From Terriglobales bacterium (GTDB lineage Bacteria; Acidobacteriota; Terriglobia; Terriglobales; Acidobacteriaceae): a DNA stretch of 49,858 nt. The stretch spans positions 1 through 49,858 of the forward strand of contig JAATEV010000058.1 in assembly GCA_015655585.1 (NCBI GenBank), in the 5' to 3' direction. The translations under genes were made by a program, and so were the position numbers. How positions within the stretch are numbered: position 1 is the stretch's first letter; every line of letters begins with the position of its first letter. Below, piece by piece: positions 34,437 to 48,086 of this stretch. The notes under the pieces are model-generated. The model saw nothing but the letters and a program-made list of their open reading frames with translations, ran no database searches and was not told where the DNA came from.

Positions 34437-34518
34437 AGCAGCATGAAATCTGCACATCTCGCCCCACTCGCTCTCTAACGCAGTTACAGTGGAGAGCAGA
34501 GCCCCTCAGAGGTGAAGC

Positions 34519-36570
34519 ATGAAGATCGGCAGCCCGTACCCGCTCGGCGCAACTGTTACCGCCACCGGCGTCAACTTCAGCGTATTCTCCTACCATTCCT
34601 CCATGGCGCAGCTTCTGCTCTTCGACAGCGAAGACGCCGTTGCCCCCAGCCGCGTCATCGACCTCGATCCCCATATCAACCGCACCTCGCACTACTGGCA
34701 CACGCACGTTCCCGGCATCAGGCCCGGACAGGTCTACGGCTATCGCATAAGTGGCCCGTTCTCGCCCAACCAGGGGTATCGCTTCAATCCCGAGAAGGTT
34801 CTTCTCGACCCCTACGGACGAGCAGTCTCGTCGAAGCGCTACGACCGCAAGGCCGCGTCCATCTCCGGCGATAATCAGGCCGCCTGCGCCAGGAGCGTCG
34901 TCGCCGACCTCAGCGCCTACGACTGGGAGGGCGACAAGCCGCTGCACATTCCCTTCGCCGAGATCGTTCTCTACGAGCTGCACGTCGGCGGCTTCACCAG
35001 CCATACCAACTCCGGCATCACCGCCGTCAAGCGCGGCACCTACGCGGGCATCATCGAGAAGATTCCCTACCTGAAGGATCTCGGCATCAACGCCGTCGAG
35101 CTGATGCCTGTCTTCCAGTTCGACGCGCAGGACGCGCCCGAGGGCCTCGAAAACTACTGGGGCTACAGCCCCATGTCGTTCTTTGCGCCGCACGGAGCCT
35201 ACAGCTCCCGCCCCGATCCTCTCGGCTGTCTCGACGAGTTCCGCGACATGGTCAAAGCGCTCCACAAGGCCGGCATCGAAGTCATCCTCGACGTCGTCTA
35301 CAACCACACCGCCGAGGGCGGCGTCTCCGGCCCCACCTTCTCGTTCAAGGGGTACGATAACAGCTTCTACTATCTCCTCTCCGACGACCGCTCCACCTAC
35401 GCCGACTACACCGGCACCGGCAACACGCTCAACACCAACTTCGCCACCGTGCGCCGCATGATCGGCGACAGCCTCCGCTACTGGGCCGAGGAGATGCACG
35501 TCGATGGCTTCCGCTTCGACCTCGCCGCCGTCCTCACCCGCGACGAGCACGGCCGCTCCATCAGCAACGCACCCGTCCTCTGGGACATCGACTCCGACCC
35601 CGTCCTCGCCGGTCGCAAGCTGATGGCCGAGGCCTGGGACGCCGCCGGGCTCTATCAGGTCGGCTCCTTCGGCGGAGACCGCTGGAAGGACTGGAACGGC
35701 AGGTTCCGCGACGACGTTCGCCGCTTCCTCAAGGCCGACCGCGACACCGTGCTCCACCTGCGGCAGCGGCTCCTCGGCAGCCCCGACATCTACTTTCAAA
35801 AAAATCACCAGCCCGAGCAGAGCATCAATTTCATCACCTGCCACGACGGCTTCACCCTCAACGACCTCGTCACCTACAACCAGAAGCACAACGCGGCCAA
35901 TATGGAGGAAGACCGCGACGGTTCCTCCGAGAACTTCTCCTGGAACTGCGGCGTCGAAGGTCCCACCGACAATCCCGAGATCGAGCGGCTGCGCTGCCGC
36001 CAAATCCGTAATGCCTTCACGCTCAACCTCTTCTCCATCGGCACTCCGCTCCTGCTCATGGGCGACGAGGTGCGCCGCACCCAGCAGGGCAACAACAACG
36101 CCTACTGCCAGAACAGCGAGCTAAACTGGTTCGACTGGAGCCTCTGCGAAAAGAACGCCGGGCTGCTCCGCTTCGTGCAACGGCTCATCCACGTGCGCCA
36201 TCGCTTCTCCGCCGGGAAGAACCGCAAGAAGGAGAACCTGGTCGAGTTCATCGCCAACGCCAATATCCAGTGGCACGGCGTCCATCTCTACACGCCGGAT
36301 CTCTCCGCCGAATCGCACAGCCTCGCCGCCACCATCTTCCACGAGGACGAGGGCGGCTTCCACCTGATGCTGAACTCCTACTGGGAGCCGCTCTCCTTCG
36401 CCTTGCCGCCCGTCCCCGTAGGCAGCGACGCCTGGCATCGCGTCATCGACACATTTCAGGAGCCCCCCGAGGACTTCCTCGAAGGCCAGCCCCGTCCCGT
36501 CATCGGCTCCTGCTACGTCGTACAGCCGCGCTCCATCGTCGTCCTCTCCGACAACGTGACCCCGGTCTAA
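34519..36570 (+). CDS. glgX: Glycogen debranching enzyme / isoamylase (GlgX type)
   Basis: 683 residues, the usual length. It hydrolyses alpha-1,6 branches of glycogen. The N-terminal CBM48 domain (PLGATVTATGVNFSVFSYHS) precedes the GH13 barrel. DVVYNHTAEG is region I, GFRFDLAAVL contains the nucleophile Asp, LMAEAWDAAG the acid/base Glu, and ITCHDGFTLNDL the transition-state Asp. The C-terminus ends in a beta domain. The LacI-type regulator upstream may control it. Confidence 0.94.
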   Translation: MKIGSPYPLGATVTATGVNFSVFSYHSSMAQLLLFDSEDAVAPSRVIDLDPHINRTSHYWHTHVPGIRPGQVYGYRISGPFSPNQGYRFNPEKVLLDPYGRAVSSKRYDRKAASISGDNQAACARSVVADLSAYDWEGDKPLHIPFAEIVLYELHVGGFTSHTNSGITAVKRGTYAGIIEKIPYLKDLGINAVELMPVFQFDAQDAPEGLENYWGYSPMSFFAPHGAYSSRPDPLGCLDEFRDMVKALHKAGIEVILDVVYNHTAEGGVSGPTFSFKGYDNSFYYLLSDDRSTYADYTGTGNTLNTNFATVRRMIGDSLRYWAEEMHVDGFRFDLAAVLTRDEHGRSISNAPVLWDIDSDPVLAGRKLMAEAWDAAGLYQVGSFGGDRWKDWNGRFRDDVRRFLKADRDTVLHLRQRLLGSPDIYFQKNHQPEQSINFITCHDGFTLNDLVTYNQKHNAANMEEDRDGSSENFSWNCGVEGPTDNPEIERLRCRQIRNAFTLNLFSIGTPLLLMGDEVRRTQQGNNNAYCQNSELNWFDWSLCEKNAGLLRFVQRLIHVRHRFSAGKNRKKENLVEFIANANIQWHGVHLYTPDLSAESHSLAATIFHEDEGGFHLMLNSYWEPLSFALPPVPVGSDAWHRVIDTFQEPPEDFLEGQPRPVIGSCYVVQPRSIVVLSDNVTPV

Positions 36571-36629
36571 GTTGTATCCACGTATCGGTATGGCCTCGTT
36601 TTGAAAGGCCTCAGTCTTTGTTTTGAAGG

Positions 36630-36649
36630 GGCGGGGCTTCAGCCCCGCC
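36630..36649. terminator. GC-rich palindrome between convergent genes (repeat copy 2)
   Basis: GGCGGGGC-ttca-GCCCCGCC is a perfect 8-bp stem with a 4-nt loop. It lies between the converging ends of glgX (36570) and the alcohol dehydrogenase (36688) and may terminate both. It also belongs to the ...GGGCTTCAGCCC... repeat family seen near 34397 and 39967. Confidence 0.6.
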
Positions 36650-36687
36650 GTAAAACGCCGCCCTTTCAAAGCGATTTATCGAGACAG

Positions 36688-37680
36688 CTAAATCGTAATC
36701 ACCGCCGCGCCATCAATCCCGTCGTTATGGATCGCCTGTAGCGCCTCGTTCGCCTTCTCCAGCGGAAACACCGTCACCCGCGGCTTCAGCCCGATGCTGT
36801 CCGCAATCTTCAGAAAGTCCCGAGCGTCCTCCCGCGTCATGTTCGCCACGCTGCGAATCTGTCGCTCGCCCCACAGCAAGCTGTCGTAGTCGAACTCCGG
36901 CATACGGTCCAGATGGATCGCATTGATCGCCACCACGCCGCCCTTACGCAAGCTGGAGAGCGCCAACACCACCACATCGCCGCTCGGAGCAAACGTCACC
37001 GCACGATCCAGCCCCACCGGCGGCCTCTCGTCCTCGCCGCCTACCCAGTTCACTCCCAGCGACGCGGCGAATTTCCGGTGCGACTCTCCGCGCGTAGAAA
37101 CATACACCTCGCACTTCCACGCCTGTAGTACCGGAACGATCAAGTGCGCCGAAGCCCCGAAGCCGAACAGCCCCACGCGCTCGCCCGGCTGCACTCCCGC
37201 CACCCGCACCGCGCGAAAGCCGATGATCCCCGCGCACAGCAGCGGAGCCGCGTGCAGATCGTCCAGCCCCTCCGGCAACGGAAACACGAAGTCCGCCCGC
37301 GCCAGCGCATACTCCGCATAGCCCCCATCCACCGAGTACCCCGTAAACACAGGATCGTCGCAAAGATTCTCCAGCCCGCGCTCGCAGTAAGGGCAGCTCC
37401 CATCCACCCCGCCGATCCACGACACCCCCACCCGCGTCCCCAGCGGAAGCTCCGCCGTCGCGCCGTCCACCACGTCGCCCACGATCTGGTGACCGGGAAT
37501 CAACCGGCCGTTCCTCTGCGGCAGCTCGCCTTCGACAATATGCAGGTCTGTCCGGCACACCCCGCAAGCCCGCACGCGCAGCAGCACATATCCCGGCCTC
37601 ACCACAGGCCGTGCAACATCTTCAATCACCAGCGGACTGTCCGCAATCGGCTGAGGCTTCGTAAGAACCGCGGCTTTCAT
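36688..37680 (-). CDS. Zinc-dependent alcohol dehydrogenase family protein
   Basis: About 330 residues of the medium-chain dehydrogenase/reductase family. The catalytic zinc site is ACGVCRTDLH plus GHQIVG. The structural zinc site is SCPYCERGLENLCDDP (three cysteines visible). The Rossmann loop is VGLFGFGASAHL. It oxidises or reduces an alcohol/aldehyde with NAD(P); this subgroup (AdhA-like) is broad in substrate. ATG 37680 has a strong GGAGG site, and it overlaps the stop of the upstream membrane protein gene by four bases, so the two are co-translated. Confidence 0.92.
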   Translation of the reverse strand: MKAAVLTKPQPIADSPLVIEDVARPVVRPGYVLLRVRACGVCRTDLHIVEGELPQRNGRLIPGHQIVGDVVDGATAELPLGTRVGVSWIGGVDGSCPYCERGLENLCDDPVFTGYSVDGGYAEYALARADFVFPLPEGLDDLHAAPLLCAGIIGFRAVRVAGVQPGERVGLFGFGASAHLIVPVLQAWKCEVYVSTRGESHRKFAASLGVNWVGGEDERPPVGLDRAVTFAPSGDVVVLALSSLRKGGVVAINAIHLDRMPEFDYDSLLWGERQIRSVANMTREDARDFLKIADSIGLKPRVTVFPLEKANEALQAIHNDGIDGAAVITI

Positions 37681-38264
37681 ACTCCTCCTTCTTGACGCAA
37701 ACCATCCCTGCCAAACAGCATCTCCGCCGAAACCGCCAGCAGGTTCAGCCCGAACAGGCAAAGATACGCATAGATCACGTAAGCCATCCTGCGATGATCC
37801 AGGTTCCTCACCGCCAGCAGTGCCACCGCCGACACCGCCGCAATCGCAGCCGAGCCAAAGCACCACCGCGTCCCATGCTGCGCCGCAGTGCCCCGAGCCG
37901 CCACCAGCTCCGCCACCGCCACCGTGGCCGCCTGCATCGCCGCAAGATAAAGAAACCACGACAGCGCAACCTTGTCATACACGCCGGAGAACATCAGCAC
38001 GCCCAGCACCACGCCAATCGCCCCTTGCAGCCGCAGCGCCACGCTCCCCGGCCTTCCCGCCGGAATCATAAAGCTGCTCGCAATCACGATCGCGCTGTCC
38101 AGAATGCCATACGCCGCAAGGCACAGAATCGAGATCACGATGGCCAGCGGCAGCAGCAGAATCGTCTTCGCAAGCCCCGAGACGAACAGCCCCGCCGTCG
38201 CCGCCAGCACCGCCAGCCCTCCGCGCACCATCATCGCAATCCAGTACCGCGTATAAGGAAGCAT
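37677..38264 (-). CDS. Integral membrane protein (DUF308/HdeD-like)
   Basis: About 195 residues with probably six membrane segments, for example VRGGLAVLAATAGLFVSGL, AIVISILCLAAYGILDSAIV, AALSWFLYLAAM-like helices and MAYVIYAYLCLFGLNLLAVS. The arrangement resembles DUF308/HdeD proteins, but the match is by look only. ATG 38264 (MLPYTRYWIAMM) is chosen since the upstream extension is cysteine-rich and not membrane-like. It is coupled to the alcohol dehydrogenase. Confidence 0.7.
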   Translation of the reverse strand: MLPYTRYWIAMMVRGGLAVLAATAGLFVSGLAKTILLLPLAIVISILCLAAYGILDSAIVIASSFMIPAGRPGSVALRLQGAIGVVLGVLMFSGVYDKVALSWFLYLAAMQAATVAVAELVAARGTAAQHGTRWCFGSAAIAAVSAVALLAVRNLDHRRMAYVIYAYLCLFGLNLLAVSAEMLFGRDGLRQEGGV

Positions 38265-38535
38265 CTCGTTCGCTCTCCCGCCAGAATTTGCATCACAACA
38301 AGGAACAAATACCGGAGCGCCTTGAAACCCCGCACTCCAAGCCTCCCCATCATAGTGCCTCGCCGGGTGGATCAACCCGAAACAGCCGGCACAGCCGTCC
38401 CATTCAGCATATTTCTTCCCGGCGCAAAACGTGTGACAGCAGTCACAGACCTCTCTTCCCGACGGCGATACTCTTCTATCAACGAGGTTGCTCCTCAGGG
38501 CAAACGATCGAGCGGACCTCCCGGAGGATTCCCCC

Positions 38536-39417
38536 ATGCCAGTCATCGATCAGCGCACAGAGATCGCCATCAAGTCCATCGTTCTCTCCACCGACTTCAC
38601 TCCTGCCTCCGAAAAGGCCGTCGCCTACGCCCGGGCCATCGCCCGCCGTTTCGGCTCCTCCATCGAGCTCACCCACATCCTCGACCTCTCGGTCGCCATC
38701 CCTTCGGACAGCTCGATGATCGGCATCTCTATCGACCAGATGCACCGCGAGAGCACCCGGAACCTCAACCGTCTGGCCCACGAGTTCCCCGGCACCAACC
38801 TGCACATTTTGGAGCAGGAGGCGTTCTCCCTTCCCTCCGCCATCCTCTCCGTGGCTCGGAACACCGAGGCCGACCTCATCGTCATGGGCACGGCCTCCAA
38901 GCACGGACTGCGCAAGATGATCCTCGGCTCCACCGCCGAGTCGGTGCTCCGCCGCGCCACCTGCCCCGTCCTCACCGTCGGCCCACACGTGCCGCCGCCA
39001 CCGCAGGACCCGCTCGCCTTCCGCAATATCGTCTACGCCACGGACTTCAGCACGCAGGCCGCCCACGCCGCCATCTACGCCCTCTCCTTCGCGCAGGACA
39101 GCGGAGCGCATCTCTATCTCTGCCACGTCTTGGGAACTCATGAGCCCAAGGGAGAGAAGCTGGTTCTCCAATCCTCGTTCGAGCGCTCGCTCAAGGAGAT
39201 CGTCCCGCCCTCGGCCTACGACTGGTGCAGCCCCGAGTGCGTCATCGAGCACGGCGACACCGCCGAAGCGATCCTCGGCCTCGCCGAACGCGTAAACGCC
39301 GACCTCATCGTCCTCGGTGCCCGCAAAGCCTCCTTCTGGCTCGACTACTTCGAGACCGGCGTAAACCCAGCCGTCTTAGCCGAAGCCCGCTGCCCGGTCC
39401 TGACCATCTGCGCCTGA
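38536..39417 (+). CDS. Tandem universal stress protein (two UspA domains)
   Basis: About 293 residues with two UspA domains. The first (IKSIVLSTDFTPASEKAVAY to ATCPVLTV) keeps the ATP-binding pattern G-x2-G-x9-G-S in MGTASKHGLRKMILGSTAES. The second (NIVYATDFSTQAAHAAIYAL to ARCPVLTICA) has a degenerate loop (LGARKASFWLDYFETG). ATG 38536 is chosen because GGAGGA lies 8 bases upstream. It probably binds ATP and acts in stress survival. Confidence 0.92.
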   Translation: MPVIDQRTEIAIKSIVLSTDFTPASEKAVAYARAIARRFGSSIELTHILDLSVAIPSDSSMIGISIDQMHRESTRNLNRLAHEFPGTNLHILEQEAFSLPSAILSVARNTEADLIVMGTASKHGLRKMILGSTAESVLRRATCPVLTVGPHVPPPPQDPLAFRNIVYATDFSTQAAHAAIYALSFAQDSGAHLYLCHVLGTHEPKGEKLVLQSSFERSLKEIVPPSAYDWCSPECVIEHGDTAEAILGLAERVNADLIVLGARKASFWLDYFETGVNPAVLAEARCPVLTICA

Positions 39418-40113
39418 ACAACCCCGCACCCGTCTCTGCACCTCTGAAGAACCCCGCAGCCTGTCATCAACGCACGACAGGCTGCACCTCTATATTCCAC
39501 CCTCAACCAACCACAAAAGGGTGCCCCATCTTCGTCGCGGCTTTATCGCGACTAAGGTGGGCATTCGCGCAAAGCGCGAACCGTTTTCTCTCACCCAACC
39601 CACTACTTCATCAGGCCCCCCACCTCTAAAAACCCCGTCATTTTGAATCGAAGAATCTGCAGTCACCGTTGTTTTGTTTTGCAGTTGCTTTCCCCCAATC
39701 GCCACCAACACTCGTCATTTCGACCGAAGCAGCGCAGCCTCATCGCGCTGCGAAGCGGAGAAACCCGCTTCTCTACCCATGACTTACCCCTGCCCATAAG
39801 CCCGTGCTTTTGTCGTTGTACTTGCCGTTGCCTGTTTTTTGATTTGTCATTCCCGAAGGGAATCTGCGTTTGCTGTTGCTTTTGTTCTTGTTCTTGCCGT
39901 TGTCTGTTCTTGCCGTTGCTTTTGCTGTTGCCCTCGCCATTGTCTGTTCTTCCCGTTGGGATTAGAGCCGGGCTTCAGCCCGGCGTAAAAGCCGTCGCGA
40001 AGCGACTACCGCTCTGCCGAAGGCCGGAGCAAAGCCCGAAGGGCGAAGCGACTGATCTATTACCTTTGTTTTTGCTTTTGTCGCTGCTTTTGCTGTGCCC
40101 TAAAACCTGTGCC
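39418..40113. other. Repeat-rich non-coding region
   Basis: No gene is seen in about 700 bases. It contains an element at about 39517-39600 (hairpin gtcgcg...cgcgac, then gcgcaaagcgcg) and a strand-biased low-complexity tract at 39815-39955 made of ttgct/ttgcc/ttgtt units. The palindrome GCCGGGC-ttca-GCCCGGC lies at 39967-39984, and another ttgct-type tract at 40060-40100. These look like acidobacterial intergenic repeats. Confidence 0.7.
39967..39984. repeat. Intergenic palindromic repeat, copy 3
   Basis: GCCGGGC-ttca-GCCCGGC with 7-bp perfect arms and the same TTCA loop as copies near 34413 and 36638. Confidence 0.65.
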
Positions 40114-40656
40114 CTAAGCCCCAATCCCCCGAAACAAAACATCCACAACCTGCCCCGCCATATCCTCCCCCTCCAACCCCGCAAACACCGCCGAGCTCAA
40201 CAACTCATCCATCACCCCGAACATGAAATGCGCCACCACCTCATCCGACATATCCCGCCGAAACACCCCCTCCTGCTGCCCCCGCCGAATCACCTCCCGC
40301 ACCATCTCGATGTATTTCGCCAGATGACGCTGCGAGGACTCCCCAAGAAACGGCCGAACCTCCCGCTGCATATGGATCGCCATGCTCGCATGGCGATCCA
40401 TATGCGCCTGCGCAATGTATTCCAACTGCTCCCGAGGCCCCCGCAGCGTCTCGAACGCCTCCTCCATCTGCCGGGAGAACTGGTCGAACGCCATATCAAT
40501 CGCCGCCCGCAGCACCTCATCCTTGCTCTTGAAGTAAAGATAGATCGTCCCGTCCGCCACACCCGCCCGCCGGGCAATCGCATTCACCGGCGAATGAAAA
40601 TACCCCCGCTCGGCGATCACCTCCACCGCCGCGTCCAGAATCCGCCGATACTTCAC
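40114..40656 (-). CDS. TetR-family transcriptional regulator
   Basis: 180 residues as read from GTG 40656. The domain ILDAAVEVIAERGYFHSPVN, then AIARRAGVADGTIYLYFKSK, is a complete TetR helix-turn-helix. The C-terminal half resembles FadR-type acyl-CoA-sensing TetR proteins. The start is uncertain: the frame continues 30 codons upstream without an ATG, and the strong GGAGGAGG upstream has no start at proper distance. It stands alone here. Confidence 0.85.
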   Translation of the reverse strand: MKYRRILDAAVEVIAERGYFHSPVNAIARRAGVADGTIYLYFKSKDEVLRAAIDMAFDQFSRQMEEAFETLRGPREQLEYIAQAHMDRHASMAIHMQREVRPFLGESSQRHLAKYIEMVREVIRRGQQEGVFRRDMSDEVVAHFMFGVMDELLSSAVFAGLEGEDMAGQVVDVLFRGIGA

Positions 40657-40863
40657 ACTGCCGGGGCCACTCGCCGGAGACTTCTTTTCCGCCGCCCCCT
40701 CCTCCAGCGTCCTCGCTCTACTTCTCAGCCTCGCGCCTCACACCGGAAGTCTCCAGCCCCGACACTTTACTCAATCGCATCAAACTTTGCCAAGAACCAA
40801 CTCCCGAACTGAACTCCCACCCAAGCCGGATAATTATGCATCTCACCTCATCGACCGCCCAAA

Positions 40864-40905
40864 GAAAACGGCCAGCCTCCAACCATCAGGAGACCAGCCG
40901 TTTTC
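40864..40905 (-). terminator. Probable terminator of gltB
   Basis: GAAAACGGC and GCCGTTTTC (9-bp perfect arms) lie 81-122 bases past the gltB stop. On the minus strand the right arm ends in TTTTCTTT. Inner GGAG/CTCC pairing can extend the stem. Confidence 0.65.
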
Positions 40906-40985
40906 CAGCCATATAAAACCACGCATCCATCCATCAATTTCCCACCGGCGAACCAGCAGAAAACCGACCAAATTCCGCGGTAAAA

Positions 40986-45542
<4,557 letters not shown>

Positions 45543-45638
45543 GCTTCACTATACGTCGGACGCGGAATGAACGTGCGTCCGGCGCACCTTCCTTTTTTCC
45601 AAAATTTCAATGTTCTGTCTTGAGCTTCAACAGACTCA

Positions 45639-45673
45639 TGTATAAATATACACAAATAATGTATATTTATACA
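45639..45673. promoter_or_regulatory. Two ARG boxes (ArgR operator)
   Basis: TGTATAAATATACA (45639-45652) and TGTATATTTATACA (45660-45673) are palindromes close to the ARG-box consensus, with centres 21 bp apart as in tandem ArgR operators. They lie 77-111 bases upstream of argR and also within reach of gltB, 97 bases behind its start on the other side. Autoregulation by ArgR with arginine is expected; an effect on gltB is possible. Confidence 0.85.
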
Positions 45674-45749
45674 GTCGCTGCCGTTCTCTTGTTTTTCAAA
45701 TTCAGCGCATATTGAAGACGCAACGTTAAAGAACAGGTAAAACATCCCT

Positions 45750-46190
45750 ATGAAGCAACAGCGTCACGCTGCAATCCGCGATCTGCTCGTCAAAACATCG
45801 GTGACCAATCAGGACGAGCTGCGGAGAAAACTCGCTGGACGCGGATACCATGTTACCCAGGCAACGCTCTCGCGGGACATTCACGAGCTGCGGCTTTCCA
45901 AGGGACCCCAAGGGTACGCTTTACCTGGTGGAAATGACGTCGATGAGGACATTTTACCAGGAATTCAGGATGTCCTGGAGAGCTTCGGGCTCGAAGTGCG
46001 GCAGGCGATCAACCTGCTCGTCATCATCACCCGCACCAGCGGAGCGCAACCCGTCGCCGCCGGAATCGACTACGAAGACTGGCCCGAGGTCGTAGGCACC
46101 ATCGCAGGTGACGACACCGTCCTGATTATCTGCCCCGACGACAAGCAGGCCAAACTACTGAAAGAACGAATTGAGGGATATCTTGGCTAA
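45750..46190 (+). CDS. argR: Arginine repressor
   Basis: 146 residues, normal size. The N-terminal winged helix-turn-helix is AIRDLLVKTSVTNQDELRRK, then AGRGYHVTQATLSRDIHELR with the family's TLSRD. The C-terminal domain for hexamer formation and arginine binding ends GTIAGDDTVLIICPDD (GTIAGDDT is the arginine-contact motif). It is the first gene of argRCBDF and lies behind two ARG boxes. Confidence 0.95.
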   Translation: MKQQRHAAIRDLLVKTSVTNQDELRRKLAGRGYHVTQATLSRDIHELRLSKGPQGYALPGGNDVDEDILPGIQDVLESFGLEVRQAINLLVIITRTSGAQPVAAGIDYEDWPEVVGTIAGDDTVLIICPDDKQAKLLKERIEGYLG

Positions 46191-47307
46191 TACAACGCTC
46201 GCTAATCCCGCGCAAACCACCTCCACACAGCAGTCCACCACTGCCGACTCCGACTCCCACGCCCCGCGCATCGCCGTCGCCGGAGTCAGCGGCTACGCCG
46301 GAGGCGAGCTTGCTCGCCTGCTGCTGCACCACCCGCGCCTCGCCCAGGCCGCGCCCATCTTCCTTGGCCGCGCTGACGACATCTCCGCTCTCTATCTCGA
46401 CGATCTCCACCCGCACCTCGCCACCAGCGAACCGAACGCGCATCCCATCGTTCCCTTCTCCTGGGACCGCCTCGCCGACTCCGGCACCGAGATCCTCTTC
46501 ATGGCCACGCCGCACGAGCAATCCCGCGAGTGGGTTCCCGAGGCCCTCGCCCGCAACATCCGCGTCGTCGATCTCAGCGGAGCCTGGCGTCTTCACGAGG
46601 ACGCAAATCGCGCCGTCTACAAGCTGCACGACGCCGACCCCGCACTCGCCGCCAAAATTCAGGCCGAGGCCGTCTACGGCTGCCCCGAGCTGCATCGCGA
46701 CGCCATCCGCCACGCCCGGCTCGTCGCCAACCCCGGCTGCTACGCCACTTCCCTGCTCCTCGCGCTGGCCCCGCTCACGCAGGCCGGGCTGCTCGACCTC
46801 GATTACGGCATCATCTGCGACTCCAAGTCCGGCGTCAGCGGAGCCGGCAAGGCCGCGACCGCACGCACGCACTTCATGTACGCGGCGGACAATCTCTCTA
46901 CTTACTCGATCTTCGGCCACCGCCACACCGGCGAACTGATCGAGCAGCTTGGCCTCGATTTCAACCAGATCCAGTTCACGCCGCATCTTCTGCCGATCCC
47001 GCGTGGCATCCTCTCGACGATCTACGTTCGCCTGAAGCAGGCCGCCGAGCCCGCCCAGATCACCGAGGTGCTGCAATCCTTCTATAAGACGAGCCCGCTC
47101 GTCCGTCTGCGCCGCACGCCGCAGCTTCCCGACATCCAGAACATCGTCCGCACCAACTTCTGCGATCTCGGCTTCGCGCTCGCGCCCGACAGCAAACGTC
47201 TTATTCTGGTCTCCTGCCTCGATAATCTACTCAAGGGAGCGGCTGGCCAGGCCGTACAAAATATGAATCTGATGTGTGGTTGGAACGAAGAGGAGGGCCT
47301 TCTGTGA
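46183..47307 (+). CDS. argC: N-acetyl-gamma-glutamyl-phosphate reductase
   Basis: About 374 residues; third step of arginine biosynthesis, reducing N-acetylglutamyl phosphate with NADPH. The dinucleotide-binding start is IAVAGVSGYAGGELARLLL, and the catalytic Cys lies in ANPGCYATS. GHRHTGELIEQLG and TPHLLPIPRGI are family blocks. The start is a TTG at 46183, five bases after GAGGG and overlapping the argR stop; a TTG at 46171 is the alternative. Translation is therefore coupled to argR. Confidence 0.94.
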   Translation: MANTTLANPAQTTSTQQSTTADSDSHAPRIAVAGVSGYAGGELARLLLHHPRLAQAAPIFLGRADDISALYLDDLHPHLATSEPNAHPIVPFSWDRLADSGTEILFMATPHEQSREWVPEALARNIRVVDLSGAWRLHEDANRAVYKLHDADPALAAKIQAEAVYGCPELHRDAIRHARLVANPGCYATSLLLALAPLTQAGLLDLDYGIICDSKSGVSGAGKAATARTHFMYAADNLSTYSIFGHRHTGELIEQLGLDFNQIQFTPHLLPIPRGILSTIYVRLKQAAEPAQITEVLQSFYKTSPLVRLRRTPQLPDIQNIVRTNFCDLGFALAPDSKRLILVSCLDNLLKGAAGQAVQNMNLMCGWNEEEGLL

Positions 47308-48086
47308 GGTTTGTCGTAAAACTCGGCGGAGCAGGCCTTGAGAATAAAGATTTGTTGCATCTGTGCGCCAAGGCCATTGCCGATCTGGTCGCCGACGGCA
47401 ACCAGGTCGCCGTCGTTCATGGCGGCGGCGTGCAGCTTACCCGCACCCTCGCTCAGCTTGGAAAGAAGAGCGAATTCATCTCCGGCCTCCGCGTCACCGA
47501 TGAGGAGACCCGCGATGCCGCCCTCATGGTTCTCGCCGGTCGAGTGAACAAGTCCCTCGTCGCCGCTATCGGCTCACATGGACAGTCCGCCGTCGGTCTC
47601 TCCGGCGGTGACGGTCACGTCTTCCGCGCCAAGAAGAAGAAGACCAACCCCGACCTCGGCTTCGTAGGCGAGATCGTCGCCGCCGATCCGCGCTGGCTCG
47701 AAGCCATCTGGACCATGGGCGCGGTGCCGGTCATCTCCTCCATTGCGCTTGGCTTTGACGGCCAGTACTACAACATCAACGCCGACGAGATGGCCTCCGC
47801 CTGCGCCATCTCCACCAAGGCCGATACGCTCGTCTTTCTCACCGACGTCCCCGGCGTCAAGGGCGCCGACGGTCAGGTCATGCGCTGGCTTACTCTGCCG
47901 CAGGTCTCTGAACTGGAAAAGGCTCAGGTCATCACCGGCGGAATGCTGCCCAAGCTCAGCGCCTGCCGCAACGCGCTGATGCACGGCGTTAAACGTGTAA
48001 GAATTCTCCCCGCGGAGGCCGCCGGGTTGTTGCCCGACCTCGTCTCCTCGCGGGTCAACGAAGGAACGGAGGTGCTGGTCGCATGA
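47304..48086 (+). CDS. argB: Acetylglutamate kinase
   Basis: About 260 residues of the amino-acid kinase family; phosphorylates N-acetylglutamate. VKLGGAGLE at the N-terminus and VVHGGGVQLT form the phosphate sites. SGLRVTDEETRDAALMVLAG is the acetylglutamate-binding block, and NINADEMASACA closes the ATP site. GTG 47304 has a GAGGAGGG ribosome site and overlaps the argC stop (GTGA), so the chosen start differs from the longer open frame. Confidence 0.94.
   Translation: MRFVVKLGGAGLENKDLLHLCAKAIADLVADGNQVAVVHGGGVQLTRTLAQLGKKSEFISGLRVTDEETRDAALMVLAGRVNKSLVAAIGSHGQSAVGLSGGDGHVFRAKKKKTNPDLGFVGEIVAADPRWLEAIWTMGAVPVISSIALGFDGQYYNINADEMASACAISTKADTLVFLTDVPGVKGADGQVMRWLTLPQVSELEKAQVITGGMLPKLSACRNALMHGVKRVRILPAEAAGLLPDLVSSRVNEGTEVLVA

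Noticed and set aside
34372..36003. Long minus-strand open frame opposite glgX
   Set aside because: Low-complexity Gly/Val/Ala product with no family; glgX on the plus strand has all catalytic motifs.
36630..36649. Insertion-sequence end
   Set aside because: No transposase or target duplication is visible; the palindrome fits an intergenic repeat or terminator.
39643..40812. Plus-strand open frame through the repeat tract and across the TetR gene
   Set aside because: The product is a run of Cys, Leu and Phe from the ttgct-type repeats, then a Pro/His-rich shadow of the TetR gene.
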